Part shown: piece after piece, positions 23,108 through 33,791 of the stretch
Position numbering within the stretch: position 1 is the first letter of the stretch
How the letters are laid out: the number at the start of each line of letters is the position of its first letter
Origin: Agrocybe praecox
Lineage: Eukaryota; Basidiomycota; Agaricomycetes; Agaricales; Agrocybaceae
Assembly: GCA_964017145.1 (NCBI GenBank)
Contig: OZ024850.1
Span: 3,201,618-3,265,617 of the forward strand
Direction of reading: 5' to 3'
DNA length: 64,000 nt
Made by a program: the position numbers and the translations under genes
Notes under the pieces: generated by a model
What the model was told of the DNA's origin: nothing
Database searches by the model: none
The model's input: only the letters and a program-made list of their open reading frames with translations

Positions 23108-24173
23108 CCTAACTCGGGCTTAGCATTCCCTCACAACAATATCATTGAGATTCAACTAAAGCACTCACATTTCAGTTTTCTAGCCCGAAGCAAGGAAGCT
23201 GAGCAGGACGACACCATGCCGTAGCGCAACAGTCGAGTGGAACTATTTACCCTTGATGTTTCGTACCAGTGCCTGCGAATATCAGTCAAATATAGAAGAA
23301 GAAGATTTTATTACCGGGCAAAAGTACAATAAATATGTTTTCTAGACCGTTGTGATAATCTAAGCACTAACTGTACCCCACCCCCGGCCATTTTACTGGC
23401 AAGAAAAGCGACTAAAACCCAGTGAAATATAGCTTTGACACATCATGCGGCGTACCTTCATCGCCCGAGTACTTTGCGTGAATCCCTTAATAATCTGAGG
23501 GGCCCAGCTAGTCAAGTTTCACGATGTAAAGTTTGCCGGATCCGTTTTGAGGTGAAAGGCTTGCGCGGGGGACAGCTGCCAAGTACATAGCTGCCGGGAG
23601 CCGGGCTGCCGGGGCACTGGGGAGGGACCCCAGGAAAGGTTTGTTATGAGGAATTGCTCGTTCGGCCAGGTACGCAAATCCGTTGTAGCAACCGATACAA
23701 GACCCGCTGGATGCTAGAGAATTTAGAAGACCTGGACGTATAGGATCGGGATTCTTCGAATTTTGGAAAATAAATTTAGACCTTTTCTAGCTGCAATCCA
23801 TCTTTTCTTTGTGAGTAGTACATTGTCGTGTGTCTCTTTCTAATTTCTTTTTGAAGGCCTTGGGATCGAGATTGGAAAGAGAGGTCCTCAACGGTCGTCC
23901 TCGCCCGGATTGGGCGGTCCGAGACCTTTAGACAGTTCCACGTGATATAAGAATGTCTAGACTTCTAGCCGAACGCGTGAGTCAGTGACCCTCCCTTTGC
24001 ATATATTACTCTCTTTTTTGTCTCTTGTTTCGTATCCTATTGTTACCCGGACGTGCTGGGACCAGTACCCCTCAAAATGTCTGTTACAACACCCGCAGAA
24101 GAGTGGTGGGAAGGTGGTTCATCAAACGGCAAGTATTCTCTTCTTTCTGCTCGCGCCCATTCGAGGCTGAACT
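23108..24173. other. Divergent promoter region, 1.07 kb
   Basis: Separates the minus-strand NACHT gene from the plus-strand RING gene, so it should contain both promoters. It includes a GC-rich patch near 23560-23650. An upstream minus-strand segment at about 23218-23170 could encode a leader exon, but its phase does not fit. No other feature is seen. Confidence 0.45.
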
Positions 24174-25176
24174 ATGTCTCCTCGATATCCTACTCGACCT
24201 GCTGTCAATGTCACGAATACTTTACACGAAATCCACTTGAAATCACTTTCGAAAACTTATCCGAAACGAAAACGTCCGATACCACCTTCACTTCGACTAG
24301 GCAGCATAGCGGAGGAAGATTCGTCGTCGGAATATTATCTCAATTTAGGAGCCGAAACACCAGGATCATCAACACCAAATCTTGTAGGAAATGCTGCTTT
24401 TATAAAACAGTGGGCAGAGGCGGGTGTTGCTGTCCCAAGGGTACCGCTACGGCGCACTTCCTTACGTGCGCTGTCGGTCAAGGCTAAGGAGCGAGAACGT
24501 TCAAGTTCGTCGAGGAAGGATTCAATGGACCGTGATTGTGGAATATGGTATACATCTACGCTGTATGATGGCTGGCATGCTAACTTACGTCTTCGGCAGC
24601 TTCGAATATGCGGTCGTACCCTGCAGAACCCTGTGTTGTGGAAAGATCTTTTGCACAGAACACCTTGCAGATGTGTGGATCTTATTTCGATATTCCTACT
24701 CGATGAAATGTTGACATAGCTTATAGTGGCTGCATGGTCCAAACGCAGAAGGACGATGTCCTAACTGTGAAAATGCATGTTCGCTCGAAGGGGGGACACT
24801 CTCGCTTGCCTCGCCAGCGCTACTGCCGTCATCACAAGTCCCTAAAACGAAACGGGCAACGCCCAAGACTACATTATACCCATCCTCGCCACTGTCTGCT
24901 CTTCAGCCTCACAAAAATGACACATTGATACCCGGTCTATTACCAACCTCACAGTCAAAATTACATTCTCGCCGAGACACCGCCTCAACATCTTCATCGT
25001 CTACTGTAACGTCTGTGGATACAAATACCACTGATGAAGACACCCAACTCTCAAACAAGTTGGGAATGGCCCCGCCTACTCCAAGCACCACCCCCTTTTC
25101 CACGTCGTGGGGTGCTGTCAGTCGGCTTATGAGCCTGCTGACATTCCTAATGTTTGTTTACAAACTTCTGTCATAA
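24174..25176 (+). CDS. Variant RING-finger protein with C-terminal membrane anchor
   Basis: Exons 24174-24547, 24600-24672 and 24727-25176 give 298 residues. A low-complexity N-terminus of about 120 residues leads into a RING-like zinc finger split by both introns. Cys122 and Cys125 (CGIC) are followed by CCGKIFCTEH and CPNC (Cys160/Cys163). In the usual C-G-H-x-F-C-x-x-C core, Lys replaces His and His replaces the next Cys, so metal binding would be atypical. A Ser/Thr-rich stretch follows, and the protein ends in a hydrophobic helix (LMSLLTFLMFVYKLL) that looks like a tail anchor. A role as a membrane-bound ubiquitin ligase is a reasonable inference; no substrate is suggested. An alternative upstream ATG at 24077 does not join cleanly. 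Confidence 0.75.
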
Positions 25177-26113
25177 GAAGTTTAACCTGTTTGAACCCCA
25201 TGACCGTGCCCGAACCTCCGTTTTTCCCTCCTGGTATCCATCTTACCATGGACCTATCCTAGCAAGAATATGTCTTAACACATGCAATATCGAGCAACGA
25301 TGCCCACGGTCACATACGCCCATCTCTTCGTAACGAACTTCAACGGTTCTTTAGCTTTATTTTAAGCATCAACACATCTTACCATTCCATCATCTCGACG
25401 ATTTACGACTTTTACGATCATGACCGTTTGGCATACGACATATTTACTTTTTCTCCTTACTTCAGTCCTCTTTTCGCAATTACCACCTTTTTTCCTAACT
25501 ACGCATATCCTGGTCCTTTCTTTATACACGATTTCTTTCTCTGGTGGACATGGCATCCTATATTTCTTGTTTTTGTTTTTTTGTTATGGCCGCACTGTAT
25601 TTGTCGCTATCGTCATTCTTGTACACCTACGCTATTATCGTGCAGTTAATCTCCGTGCATCACTTGATGCTTAATATCACTCAACTGATTTTACCCTGTT
25701 CTGAGTTATTTCTACATACCCTGCACTGTTAGGAATAAGGAATTATTTTGGAATTATTGAATATTATTATCATATGTCTACACGTGACCTGCGTTAGTAT
25801 CAGAGGGCGACGGGCGTAGTTTGGATTTCGAAATTCGCAAATTCGATTACATTACATCTTCATCACCATCACGATGTTGCCAGCCTGAAAAATTGTGAGC
25901 GATTTTTACAATTTGCTGACTCTGTCGGGTTCTCCAAAATATAGGTTCAACTTGAATCTCCAACCTGAACTCGGTGCTTACGTTGTCTCTTCACTCTTAA
26001 AATTGCATTCTCTGCGGTACGTTGCCGCTGTCATTGCAGATTAATGAAGGACTCAAGTAATGCACTAGGCGCTACACATAGACGCGCTAGGGAAAGTCCA
26101 TTAGGCGAATCAC
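25177..26113. other. Intergenic, 937 bp
   Basis: Pyrimidine-rich sequence between the RING and peroxin genes. A hydrophobic open frame at 25420-25674 is caused by T-rich composition and is not supported as a gene. Confidence 0.5.
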
Positions 26114-28237
26114 ATGTCAATTCAGCAGCCGTCCTCGTTTACCACGAGCACGGCCATTTCGAGTGCAGAAACGTCAGTTCCGGAATTCGGAGAAGATATG
26201 GCTACTCTAGACTATATCGATGTTCCTTCAGGTGCAACGCGTCTCCGGGGAACGTCGACGTCTGATGTCGGAGGCGCGAAGCCGCAAGCTATTCGTCCAG
26301 CTCCTAAGATTACGACGACCATCCCGAATCCGTCACCTCCAACTTCACCGAAGCTGTCAAGAAGACGCCCGTCTATCGGTACTGGCTCGCTGGCTTTGGG
26401 TTCTTTGACATCCCCGACGATGTCGTTCATACCACAGCTGCTACTTTCTTCGTCTATGCCTCCGGTATCACCTAGTCCGACCTCAGGGACTCTACCCACT
26501 TCAAATATCCGCAGAAGGATTGACAATGTGACTTTGCTGTCCTCGAAGGATCCGTTGTCTTTACCGATAATGACGACGAACTTCAAACGATTCGTGTCGA
26601 TTGTTGGGCCTGTATTTTGGTTACAAGATCGAATTGAGGAGATTGTGCTGTGGAAGAAGGGATGGTTGCGAACGTCGGTGTGGATGGCTGCGTATGCCCT
26701 AATTTGTGGGTGGCTTTTGTTTTATGTGCTCTCGCGACTAAAATGTTTTGATTTTGTACTTTAGGTTATTATCCGCGTCTTATACTGCTTCTTCCCCATA
26801 TTACCCTCATAGGCATCATCCTTGCGACATACCCATATCCTGCAGTGTCTTCCGAAGATCCTCTGTATCCGGAGAATGAAACTTCCTCTCAAACTTCTTC
26901 GACGGCTGCTCCGGTGACAGAAGGGTCTATACCATGGCAAGCCAATATCCAAGGCATCCAAAATTTAATGGGTGCAGCGTAAGCTTTTTTAAATTTTTAT
27001 TCATTCTTCAAAGACTCAAATCCACATCTTAGCTCTGACCTGCACGACCTTGTCGAGCCCCATGTATACCATTTACAACTTACACCTCAACATTTCAACA
27101 ACACGCGTCGAAACACCGGTTCTAAATTCTCTCCACAATCTTCACGCCGATCTCCATACACCGCTCACATCCTTACTATTCTCGTCCTTACCTTCTTCCC
27201 CCTTTTGTTCCTTGTACATCTACCTTTCTTCCCAATCCGCCTGGTTGCCCTCATAGGCGGACTTGCTCCATTCATCGTAACGCATCCATATATCAAATCT
27301 ATCCTTCCTCGCTTGTTACCCATTATTGTGGACAACACGCCGATTATTGTCAAAAGGTTCGAGGAGCTCAAAGTGGTGGTTCTCAAGCCGTTTGGACTCC
27401 AGAAATCGCGTCCTTCGGGGTCCGTAGATGATGTGGTTCTAGAAGAGAAAGCCCCGATGCCTCCGATAGCTATGCTCGTGCAGCGGGCGATGGACGATGA
27501 TAAGTTGAGTGATGAGTGTTGGATTTCGGAGATGAGGGAGGTGTATTTATGGGAGAACGAGCGGTATGGAGGTAAAATATTATTCTTCGTGTGTTCCGTT
27601 TTGACTCTTAGGAGATGCTGAAAATTTATGTTTTTAGGTCCGTTACCGTCTGACTCTCCCTCGTTGGCGGCTTCCAGTGGTAGTTCCTCTACTATACCAG
27701 CGCAAAGAGGCTGGAGTAAGCTGAATCTCCGGCCGGGAGAACGAGCAGCTTGGACTCGCGGAAGTGATGGATGGAGTGGTGTGGGACAAGGCGGACGGAG
27801 TAATGGGGTTGAAGTTAATAGTGAAGTGAGGTCCGTCATTTTCATGTTTCCTTTAAATATTGCACTTTTCTGTGTGTAATTTTCTGCATGTAAATACAGG
27901 CTAACTTCCCCAATTCTACTTCTTTTTATTTCCATTACAGCAGCAATCTCACATTCTCACTCGCCCCCGGATGGCGATTTGTCGAAACGGAAGACTGGAG
28001 AAAGGATTTACAGTGTACGTGGTCGGGATGTGGTGGTGATTCTGGTATGTCCCTCTGGTACTTGCTCCTGGGTCTTATTCTGACAGTCTCGTTTTAGATG
28101 GGTGGGTGTACACTAATGATGCATGGCTCGGGTCGAGACCGACGCCATATACCTCTGGAGGGGGTAGTGTGACGAGAAGGAGACGCTGGGTGCGGAGAGT
28201 GTGGTATGATCCTGAGAAAGCGAAGGAGGATAGTTAG
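26114..28237 (+). CDS. Pex30/Pex28-type peroxin with dysferlin (DysF) domain
   Basis: Integral membrane protein of the peroxisome/ER contact system that controls peroxisome number and size in yeasts. Six exons (26114-26705, 26765-26978, 27033-27571, 27638-27830, 27941-28044, 28098-28237) give 593 residues. A Ser/Pro-rich N-terminus of about 150 residues precedes membrane segments (RLILLLPHITLIGIILATYP) and a second pair (HILTILVLTFFPLLFLVHLP, then VALIGGLAPFIVTHPYI). The C-terminus has the split dysferlin signature: WRFVETEDWRKDL, then DGWVYTNDAW and RRRRWVRRVWY. That arrangement (reticulon-like membrane part plus C-terminal DysF) marks the Pex23/Pex28-32 family; the exact yeast counterpart cannot be fixed by eye. 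Confidence 0.87.
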
Positions 28238-29711
28238 TGAGATGTACGGACAGACAACAATACTGCCATGATTTAAATCATTCAGAAAATATTCGTTGGT
28301 TTTTCAGGATGCTCTTTTGAATTGTAGGTCGAACGGCGAGATGTGCTCTCGTCGACCCACTGGCAGCACGTGAATCAACCCTAGCCATTCCATATATGGA
28401 AATAATTGCTACTCATGGTGGCCACTCGGACATTCAAGTAACTCGGCTCTGATCCTTACTTTTTACAATAACCATTGCTCACTGCTCAAGCACACCCCAA
28501 ATGCTCAACTGAAGCCTGATCTTATAATTGTAATTCTCTAGGAATCAGGATAACCAAATGATAGGTCCGAGGTGTTTAAATGCATGACCGTTTGCAACTC
28601 TGCACGCACAATGACTCTAGGCATGGGTTTCCCTTAATATGTGGTTGTGTATAGTTTCTAATAAAGCTTTGTTTAGACTCATTCATTGCGTGATTCATTG
28701 CTCTGGTCAAGACAACCTGTGGATCGAGCCTCCTTAAGAAAGAAAACCAAAAGAAAGCTTATTAACAACTTATCCGACGTTAATCAAACGTGTTCTGGCC
28801 AACTCCACCAAACCTTGTGTGTCAAGCCTGCTTAAGGCTCAAGCAAAAGGAAAGTTTATCATCAAATTACCAGACGGTGCGCCTCGGTCGGTATCATCCG
28901 TGCGCTTTCAAGCCCCAAGGACGCTTTGATGGTATTTGTCAGATGCTATTATACCTAGGCACTAGGATTTCGCTGGTAACTGGCCGTGCTTGGCCTTGAT
29001 TTCATGCCTCGGTTTCTGGTGCCTGTTAATTCGGATGGCCAAAAACAGGGATCTGCGCTCTCAAAAAAAAAAACACTGCTTCGGTCCATAAAGCTAAAGT
29101 GTCTTTACAGTGAAACCATGGCAAATTTCTTTTGTAATTATCGTCCGGTTTACTTGAAAACCAGACCAGCTGTCCGACGGTTCAGCCCATATTCTATGGA
29201 TTGTGTGGTGTTGATGCAGAAGTTTTTACCGAGAAATCTTATATCGGCCTGGTGCATGTCGCTCCACCGCCGATCCTTTTGGCTACTTTCTATACGCCCA
29301 CAAGGAAGAACTTGATTTATGGTAAGTGCGTCGTTTTCATTGCTTGTCGTAGTCAACATTGTTCTGAACAATTCTTTATCTCTCGTTTCTAGAATGAAGT
29401 TAAATCCAAAACAACCTGAACGACATGACTTGACTTCATCCATAATATCACTAGCCCGACTGGTCGTCCCCCCGACGTCATTCGACGTCATAGGCATATG
29501 TGGAGCGCTCGATCACCTTTTTTCACTTCATAGATGGCTACAGCCGCTGATCGCGACAAAAGCGTAGACAGAGGGTCGGCCAGTTGAGGATAAACTTTGA
29601 CCAGGCTGCTTTAAAAGATGGGTCTCGAATCTGTCTTCAAGTTCAACTTTCTCTTCCCTTCCGCCTTCCGTTTGAAAAAACCCAAAAAATACATCTTCGG
29701 TACTACCCAAC
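28238..29711. other. Intergenic, 1.47 kb
   Basis: No supported gene. Short frames on both strands between 28790 and 29500 have no recognisable protein or splice logic. A run of ten A residues lies near 29066-29075. Confidence 0.5.
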
Positions 29712-30856
29712 ATGTCCTCATCCACCGTTGTCTACGCAGATGCCGTACTGTTTGATATGGTGGGTTTTATCGTCCTCATCAGCATTTTTTTACTTACTTT
29801 TTTATTAGGACGGCACCCTGACCGACTCAATCTCAGCAGTTGAAGCTGCGTGGGGCAAAGTCGCTAACGACATTGGGCAGGATCCTGAATATGTCATTGC
29901 TGCTACCCATGGCAAACGCGCCATCGACAATCTTTCGCAATTCAAGCCCCATCTCAGACAGGAAGAAGTTGAACTCGAAGTGGAACGCTTCGAAGAAACT
30001 ATCCTATACTACGCCGATGCCCACAAGATCCACAGCGCCTCTTCAACACCCAGAACCGACCCCCAATCTACCGACATCACTCCCTTCGATTCTAGTGAAG
30101 CCACGCCTACTCTTACCCCTGGCTCATCTGCACCTATATCCAGACGCTCTTCCTTCGTCTCTCTGTCGTCTCGACGACCTTCGTTCACTTCCAGACTTTT
30201 CAATATGCTAAATCTCGCTTCGAGGCTCCGTATCTACGAAGACGAATCAGCAATTACAGAAGTCGATGACGAACGTGCCATCGACGGTTTACCAGATTAC
30301 GACACTGATAAGAAGACGACTGAAGACGTTCTTGAAGCATGGAAAATCGAGGCTGCGAGCGTTGACCGCTCGGTTCGCATTCTACCTGGTGTACGGAAGA
30401 TGCTTGATTCTCTTCCTGAAGGACGGTATGCTGTTGCTACCTCCGGTGCAAAGACCTATGGTGAATTTTATCTTTTTATCGTGGAAGGTGCATGCTCATT
30501 GTGTTTCAACAGCATACGGTTGCATGAAGCGCGTCGGCATTGTGCCCCCTCCAGTCACTATCACTGCTGACGACAAGCGCCTCAAGGCAGGCAAACCTGC
30601 CCCCGACCCTTTTTTGCTCGCTGCTGAATGCCTCGGCTACGATGCCAAAAAGTGTGTGGTTTTTGAGGATTCTCCCAGCGGCATCCGTGCTGGCGTAGCC
30701 AGTGGTGCGACCGTCATTGCAGTATGCACCAGCCACGAACGCTCCAAGATCGAGAATTGCGGTGCCCATTATATCGTCGAGAATATGGAAGCCATCACCA
30801 CCGAGGTCGGGGAAGATGGTCGTTTACAATTCACCATCGCCACCCCCGCTGCTTGA
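29712..30856 (+). CDS. HAD-superfamily phosphatase, glycerol-3-phosphatase/DOG type, with long insertion
   Basis: Exons 29712-29759, 29809-30460 and 30513-30856 give 347 residues. Intron 1 falls inside the catalytic motif: DM ends exon 1 and DGTLTD opens exon 2, giving DxDGT with the nucleophile Asp. Later motifs are a Ser/Thr (AVATSGAKTY), a Lys (KAGKPAPDPF) and the acidic motif VVFEDSPSGIRAGVASGA. These match the sugar- and glycerol-phosphate phosphatases related to yeast Gpp1 and Dog1, which make glycerol from glycerol-3-phosphate or remove 2-deoxyglucose-6-phosphate. The yeast enzymes are about 250 residues; the excess is an insertion at residues about 85-183, rich in Ser, Pro and Thr (APISRRSSFVSLSSRRPSF). 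The substrate is not decided by sequence. Confidence 0.85.
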
Positions 30857-32444
30857 ACACCTCATTTATATTACCTTTCCCACTTTCCTTCTTCCTATTT
30901 ATCATTACTTATTGCTTGCTTTTCTCGCATCACACATCCGTTTAATACTGCGACGAGAGTCGTGTGTTATGCTGGTTCATAACTTTCATATGTAGAGGGT
31001 TGGCAGAGGTTATATCTTCCAATATAGACTCAATTAAATTCAAATTTCCGAGTATCTCTAGTTCAGCTCCCGTTAAAATTTAAATTGTTTGTGAGTACGA
31101 TCCCTCAGGCCTCATTCAGGATCCAGATGAGGCTAAACTGCGATATTTTAGTTTTTGTATTTATTTGCATAAAGGAGATAGCCTTACGACGTGGACCCTT
31201 CTCAGCTTTCTCGATATAAGATCGGCCAGGAACAAGATTCACGCCGGTAATCCCTGTGCATAAGTTCGTCGCCGAAAACCAGGATTACAAGTACGTTCCT
31301 TATGTATTTTTATCATACAATCCTCCTGCCTATCAAGACCTGCATTAATCTTGTTTCTATCACCTGTCAGACCTCGTCTTTGAGGACTAGCTTAAAAGTC
31401 ATAGTAAACAATTATCAACCTAAAAATTGATGAAGGAAAGGACCAGTGAAGATCGCAATAACATCTGTACCGCAGTATGTCCGAAGACCAGAACGCCTTT
31501 CTGATTTTTCTCCTTCGCGTATGGATCGGAATCATCTTCTGCATACGATAGTCACGGACCCAACATGTCTTCCTGGGCTTGAGATCATCAGGAAGTCAAG
31601 ACGCAAACGGTCTATCCAAAAAGGTGTTAAGCATGGTATAAGGGTATCATGGTTCTACGCAGAAGAAGATCGAAGAACTTTTTTTCTCAGGCCAGAAATA
31701 ATTTCTGCCTTCATATATCAACGTCTCTGCCAGAAGCGCTGACACAAATTCCCATGTAGCGCTCGCTGCCATCCATGGACATCCATCGACTGTAGGCGCT
31801 CTACGTTAAACCTGGCGCAGCTGCATGTACGTATAACGAATCGTCCAGAAACTGCCTGAAATTGTCTATTAGGCATAAGCGAAGCGTTTCCTCGGGTCAA
31901 ACTCTTCCCACACAAAAGTCTCGGCCCCGAATACGTAGCGCATATCCGAAGCGAAGGCGCCTCTTACCAACTAGCACCAACCGAAGCTCGAAGAACTTTG
32001 ACATAGGAGTGAAGTAGTCTGAGGTAGTAAAAGATATGGCCAAGTTTGGGATTGGGAACAATGCTGAGTGAACCCAATCCATGCGTCATTGGCCGCATGG
32101 GACTTGTCTGGGCTGGTATGTGGTCTTATGTGGTCGCAGGCCGGCAACAGTATCGTATGGACTGCATCGGTACCACCCGGAATATCCATGGAGGAAGTTT
32201 ATTTTATCGCACGCAAAGTACGATTTCACCACCATAGTAACTTAATTTCCCTTTCTCTTTCCCTTCCACTCCTATCTTTCATGTGTCAGCGCACTATTTG
32301 GCGTCGACGACAAACTACACATTCTTTTCTACACGTTTCGTTTTAGGAGACATTGGCCTTTTGGTATAGGCTAGCAGTGCGCCTTTTGAGATCTTTTTTT
32401 CGTTTTGACTTTTTGTGAAGTTCGAAGCAAACAACATAACGTTC
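30857..32444. other. Intergenic, 1.59 kb
   Basis: No supported gene. A 98-codon frame (31446-31742) that begins with GTG and several minus-strand frames near 31720-32190 were judged accidental. The right end is T-rich and likely promoter and leader of the next gene. Confidence 0.45.
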
Positions 32445-33791
32445 ATGAAAAACACCCACAGCAAAATCTTTCACAACCGCTCTCTCCCTCATACAATCCA
32501 CGCGAGGGACGCCTTTCGAAGGGATGATGTCGATGTAAGGTCATCGGTGTCATCAGTAACATCTTTCATAGACATTCACGTTAATCCTATCGTGTCGTTG
32601 GGACATGATATCGCAAATCTATTACCTGGTCATATCTCAACCTCTACTACCACCTCCGGACATGAAAGCGATAGTAGGACGCGGGTATCAGTTTCTTCGA
32701 GTCCATCTTTTACCTCCGTCTCGCAGCCATCGGCAAGCTTTCCTTCATCGTCACACTCAGATACAGGAATCTCTGTCCCCCCAACCTCGACGGCTTCAGT
32801 TTCAAGTGATTTGAGCAATGAGGTGTCAAATAATGGTCCATCCATCACTTTCTTTTCTGGATCTGCATCTTCCTCAGGTAGTTTTATACCTTCAGGGAGT
32901 TTCACGACGCATCTGGGGATTCCAAATTCCCAGATATCCGGTAGCCTTGGAGTCTCGAACAGTGGGACGAGTGCAACCCCCACGTCGCCGAATGGGAGCA
33001 ACGCTGACGGCAGTCACACTGACAACGATTTACAATCTCCAAGTGTTACCGGGACGGGCACGTCGGGAGGGGATGCACCTACAAACCAGGAAAGTGATAA
33101 CAAACACGGAGAATTATCACCTGGTGTTATTTCTGCTATAATTCTCGCGATCCTATTCAGCATTCTCGTAGCTGTTATTTTCCTATGTCGGAGGCGTCGT
33201 CAGCATCGTCGCGATCAGGCTACTTTGGGATGGCGGAGTGGAGGGTCAGCCCAACGCGATAATAGGGATAGTCTTTCGGAGAGCTTTCACAGGACGATTC
33301 CGTCCACTGGGTCCACGCGGTCACGGACATCGTCGTTCAGTGATAGAAGTAGCATCTATTCTTCACCCCCCATGTCGGAGAGGACAGCAGAGTCAGATCC
33401 AGTCTCGTACCACTCAATGGGTGGGAGCATTCAGTTTCCAATCCGGATCGCACCTCGCCCGCTAGACCTAGACTACACCGACCAACCTCTGGAGACCTCG
33501 GCAAAGGATCCATTTATGAACGCGCATTCACCGCCACTGAGTCCTTCCGGAGAACGTGTGCAGCTGATCAGGGCACCACTTTCGCCCACTCCAAGTGAAT
33601 ACGAGTCCGGATCATCATCGACAAGACTGAATCGCAGTGGCAATCACTCGGTAATCACTACTTCTTACTATCGTCCCTTGACTGGAAAGATACCTCCTAT
33701 CCCACCTTTGCCGTCATCCCCTCCTCCTGTTCCTGGTGGGGCCATATTTGGAGATAGAACGAACCCATTTAGTGACCCAACAACAGGTTGA
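32445..33791 (+). CDS. Ser/Thr-rich single-pass membrane protein with NPFxD tail
   Basis: Intronless frame of 448 residues from the first ATG at 32445. Residues about 55-215 are very rich in Ser and Thr, as expected for an O-mannosylated extracellular stalk. One membrane helix (GVISAIILAILFSILVAVIF, about 226-246) is followed at once by a stop-transfer cluster (CRRRRQHRRDQ). The cytosolic tail is Pro/Ser-rich (KIPPIPPLPSSPPPVP) and ends GDRTNPFSDPTTG, containing the NPFxD pattern that binds the Sla1 SHD1 domain in yeast endocytosis. There is no clear signal peptide, so topology is by inference. Together with the next gene it forms a pair of similar design. A sensor or surface mucin role is plausible but unproven. 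Confidence 0.75.
   Translation: MKNTHSKIFHNRSLPHTIHARDAFRRDDVDVRSSVSSVTSFIDIHVNPIVSLGHDIANLLPGHISTSTTTSGHESDSRTRVSVSSSPSFTSVSQPSASFPSSSHSDTGISVPPTSTASVSSDLSNEVSNNGPSITFFSGSASSSGSFIPSGSFTTHLGIPNSQISGSLGVSNSGTSATPTSPNGSNADGSHTDNDLQSPSVTGTGTSGGDAPTNQESDNKHGELSPGVISAIILAILFSILVAVIFLCRRRRQHRRDQATLGWRSGGSAQRDNRDSLSESFHRTIPSTGSTRSRTSSFSDRSSIYSSPPMSERTAESDPVSYHSMGGSIQFPIRIAPRPLDLDYTDQPLETSAKDPFMNAHSPPLSPSGERVQLIRAPLSPTPSEYESGSSSTRLNRSGNHSVITTSYYRPLTGKIPPIPPLPSSPPPVPGGAIFGDRTNPFSDPTTG

Noticed and set aside
25420..25674. 84-codon hydrophobic frame that could look like a small membrane protein
   Set aside because: Lies in a pyrimidine-rich spacer; the hydrophobicity is a by-product of T-rich codons, and a second frame is open as well.
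31446..31742. 98-codon frame between the HAD gene and the first surface protein
   Set aside because: Starts with GTG, has no recognisable domain, and no flanking exons could be joined.
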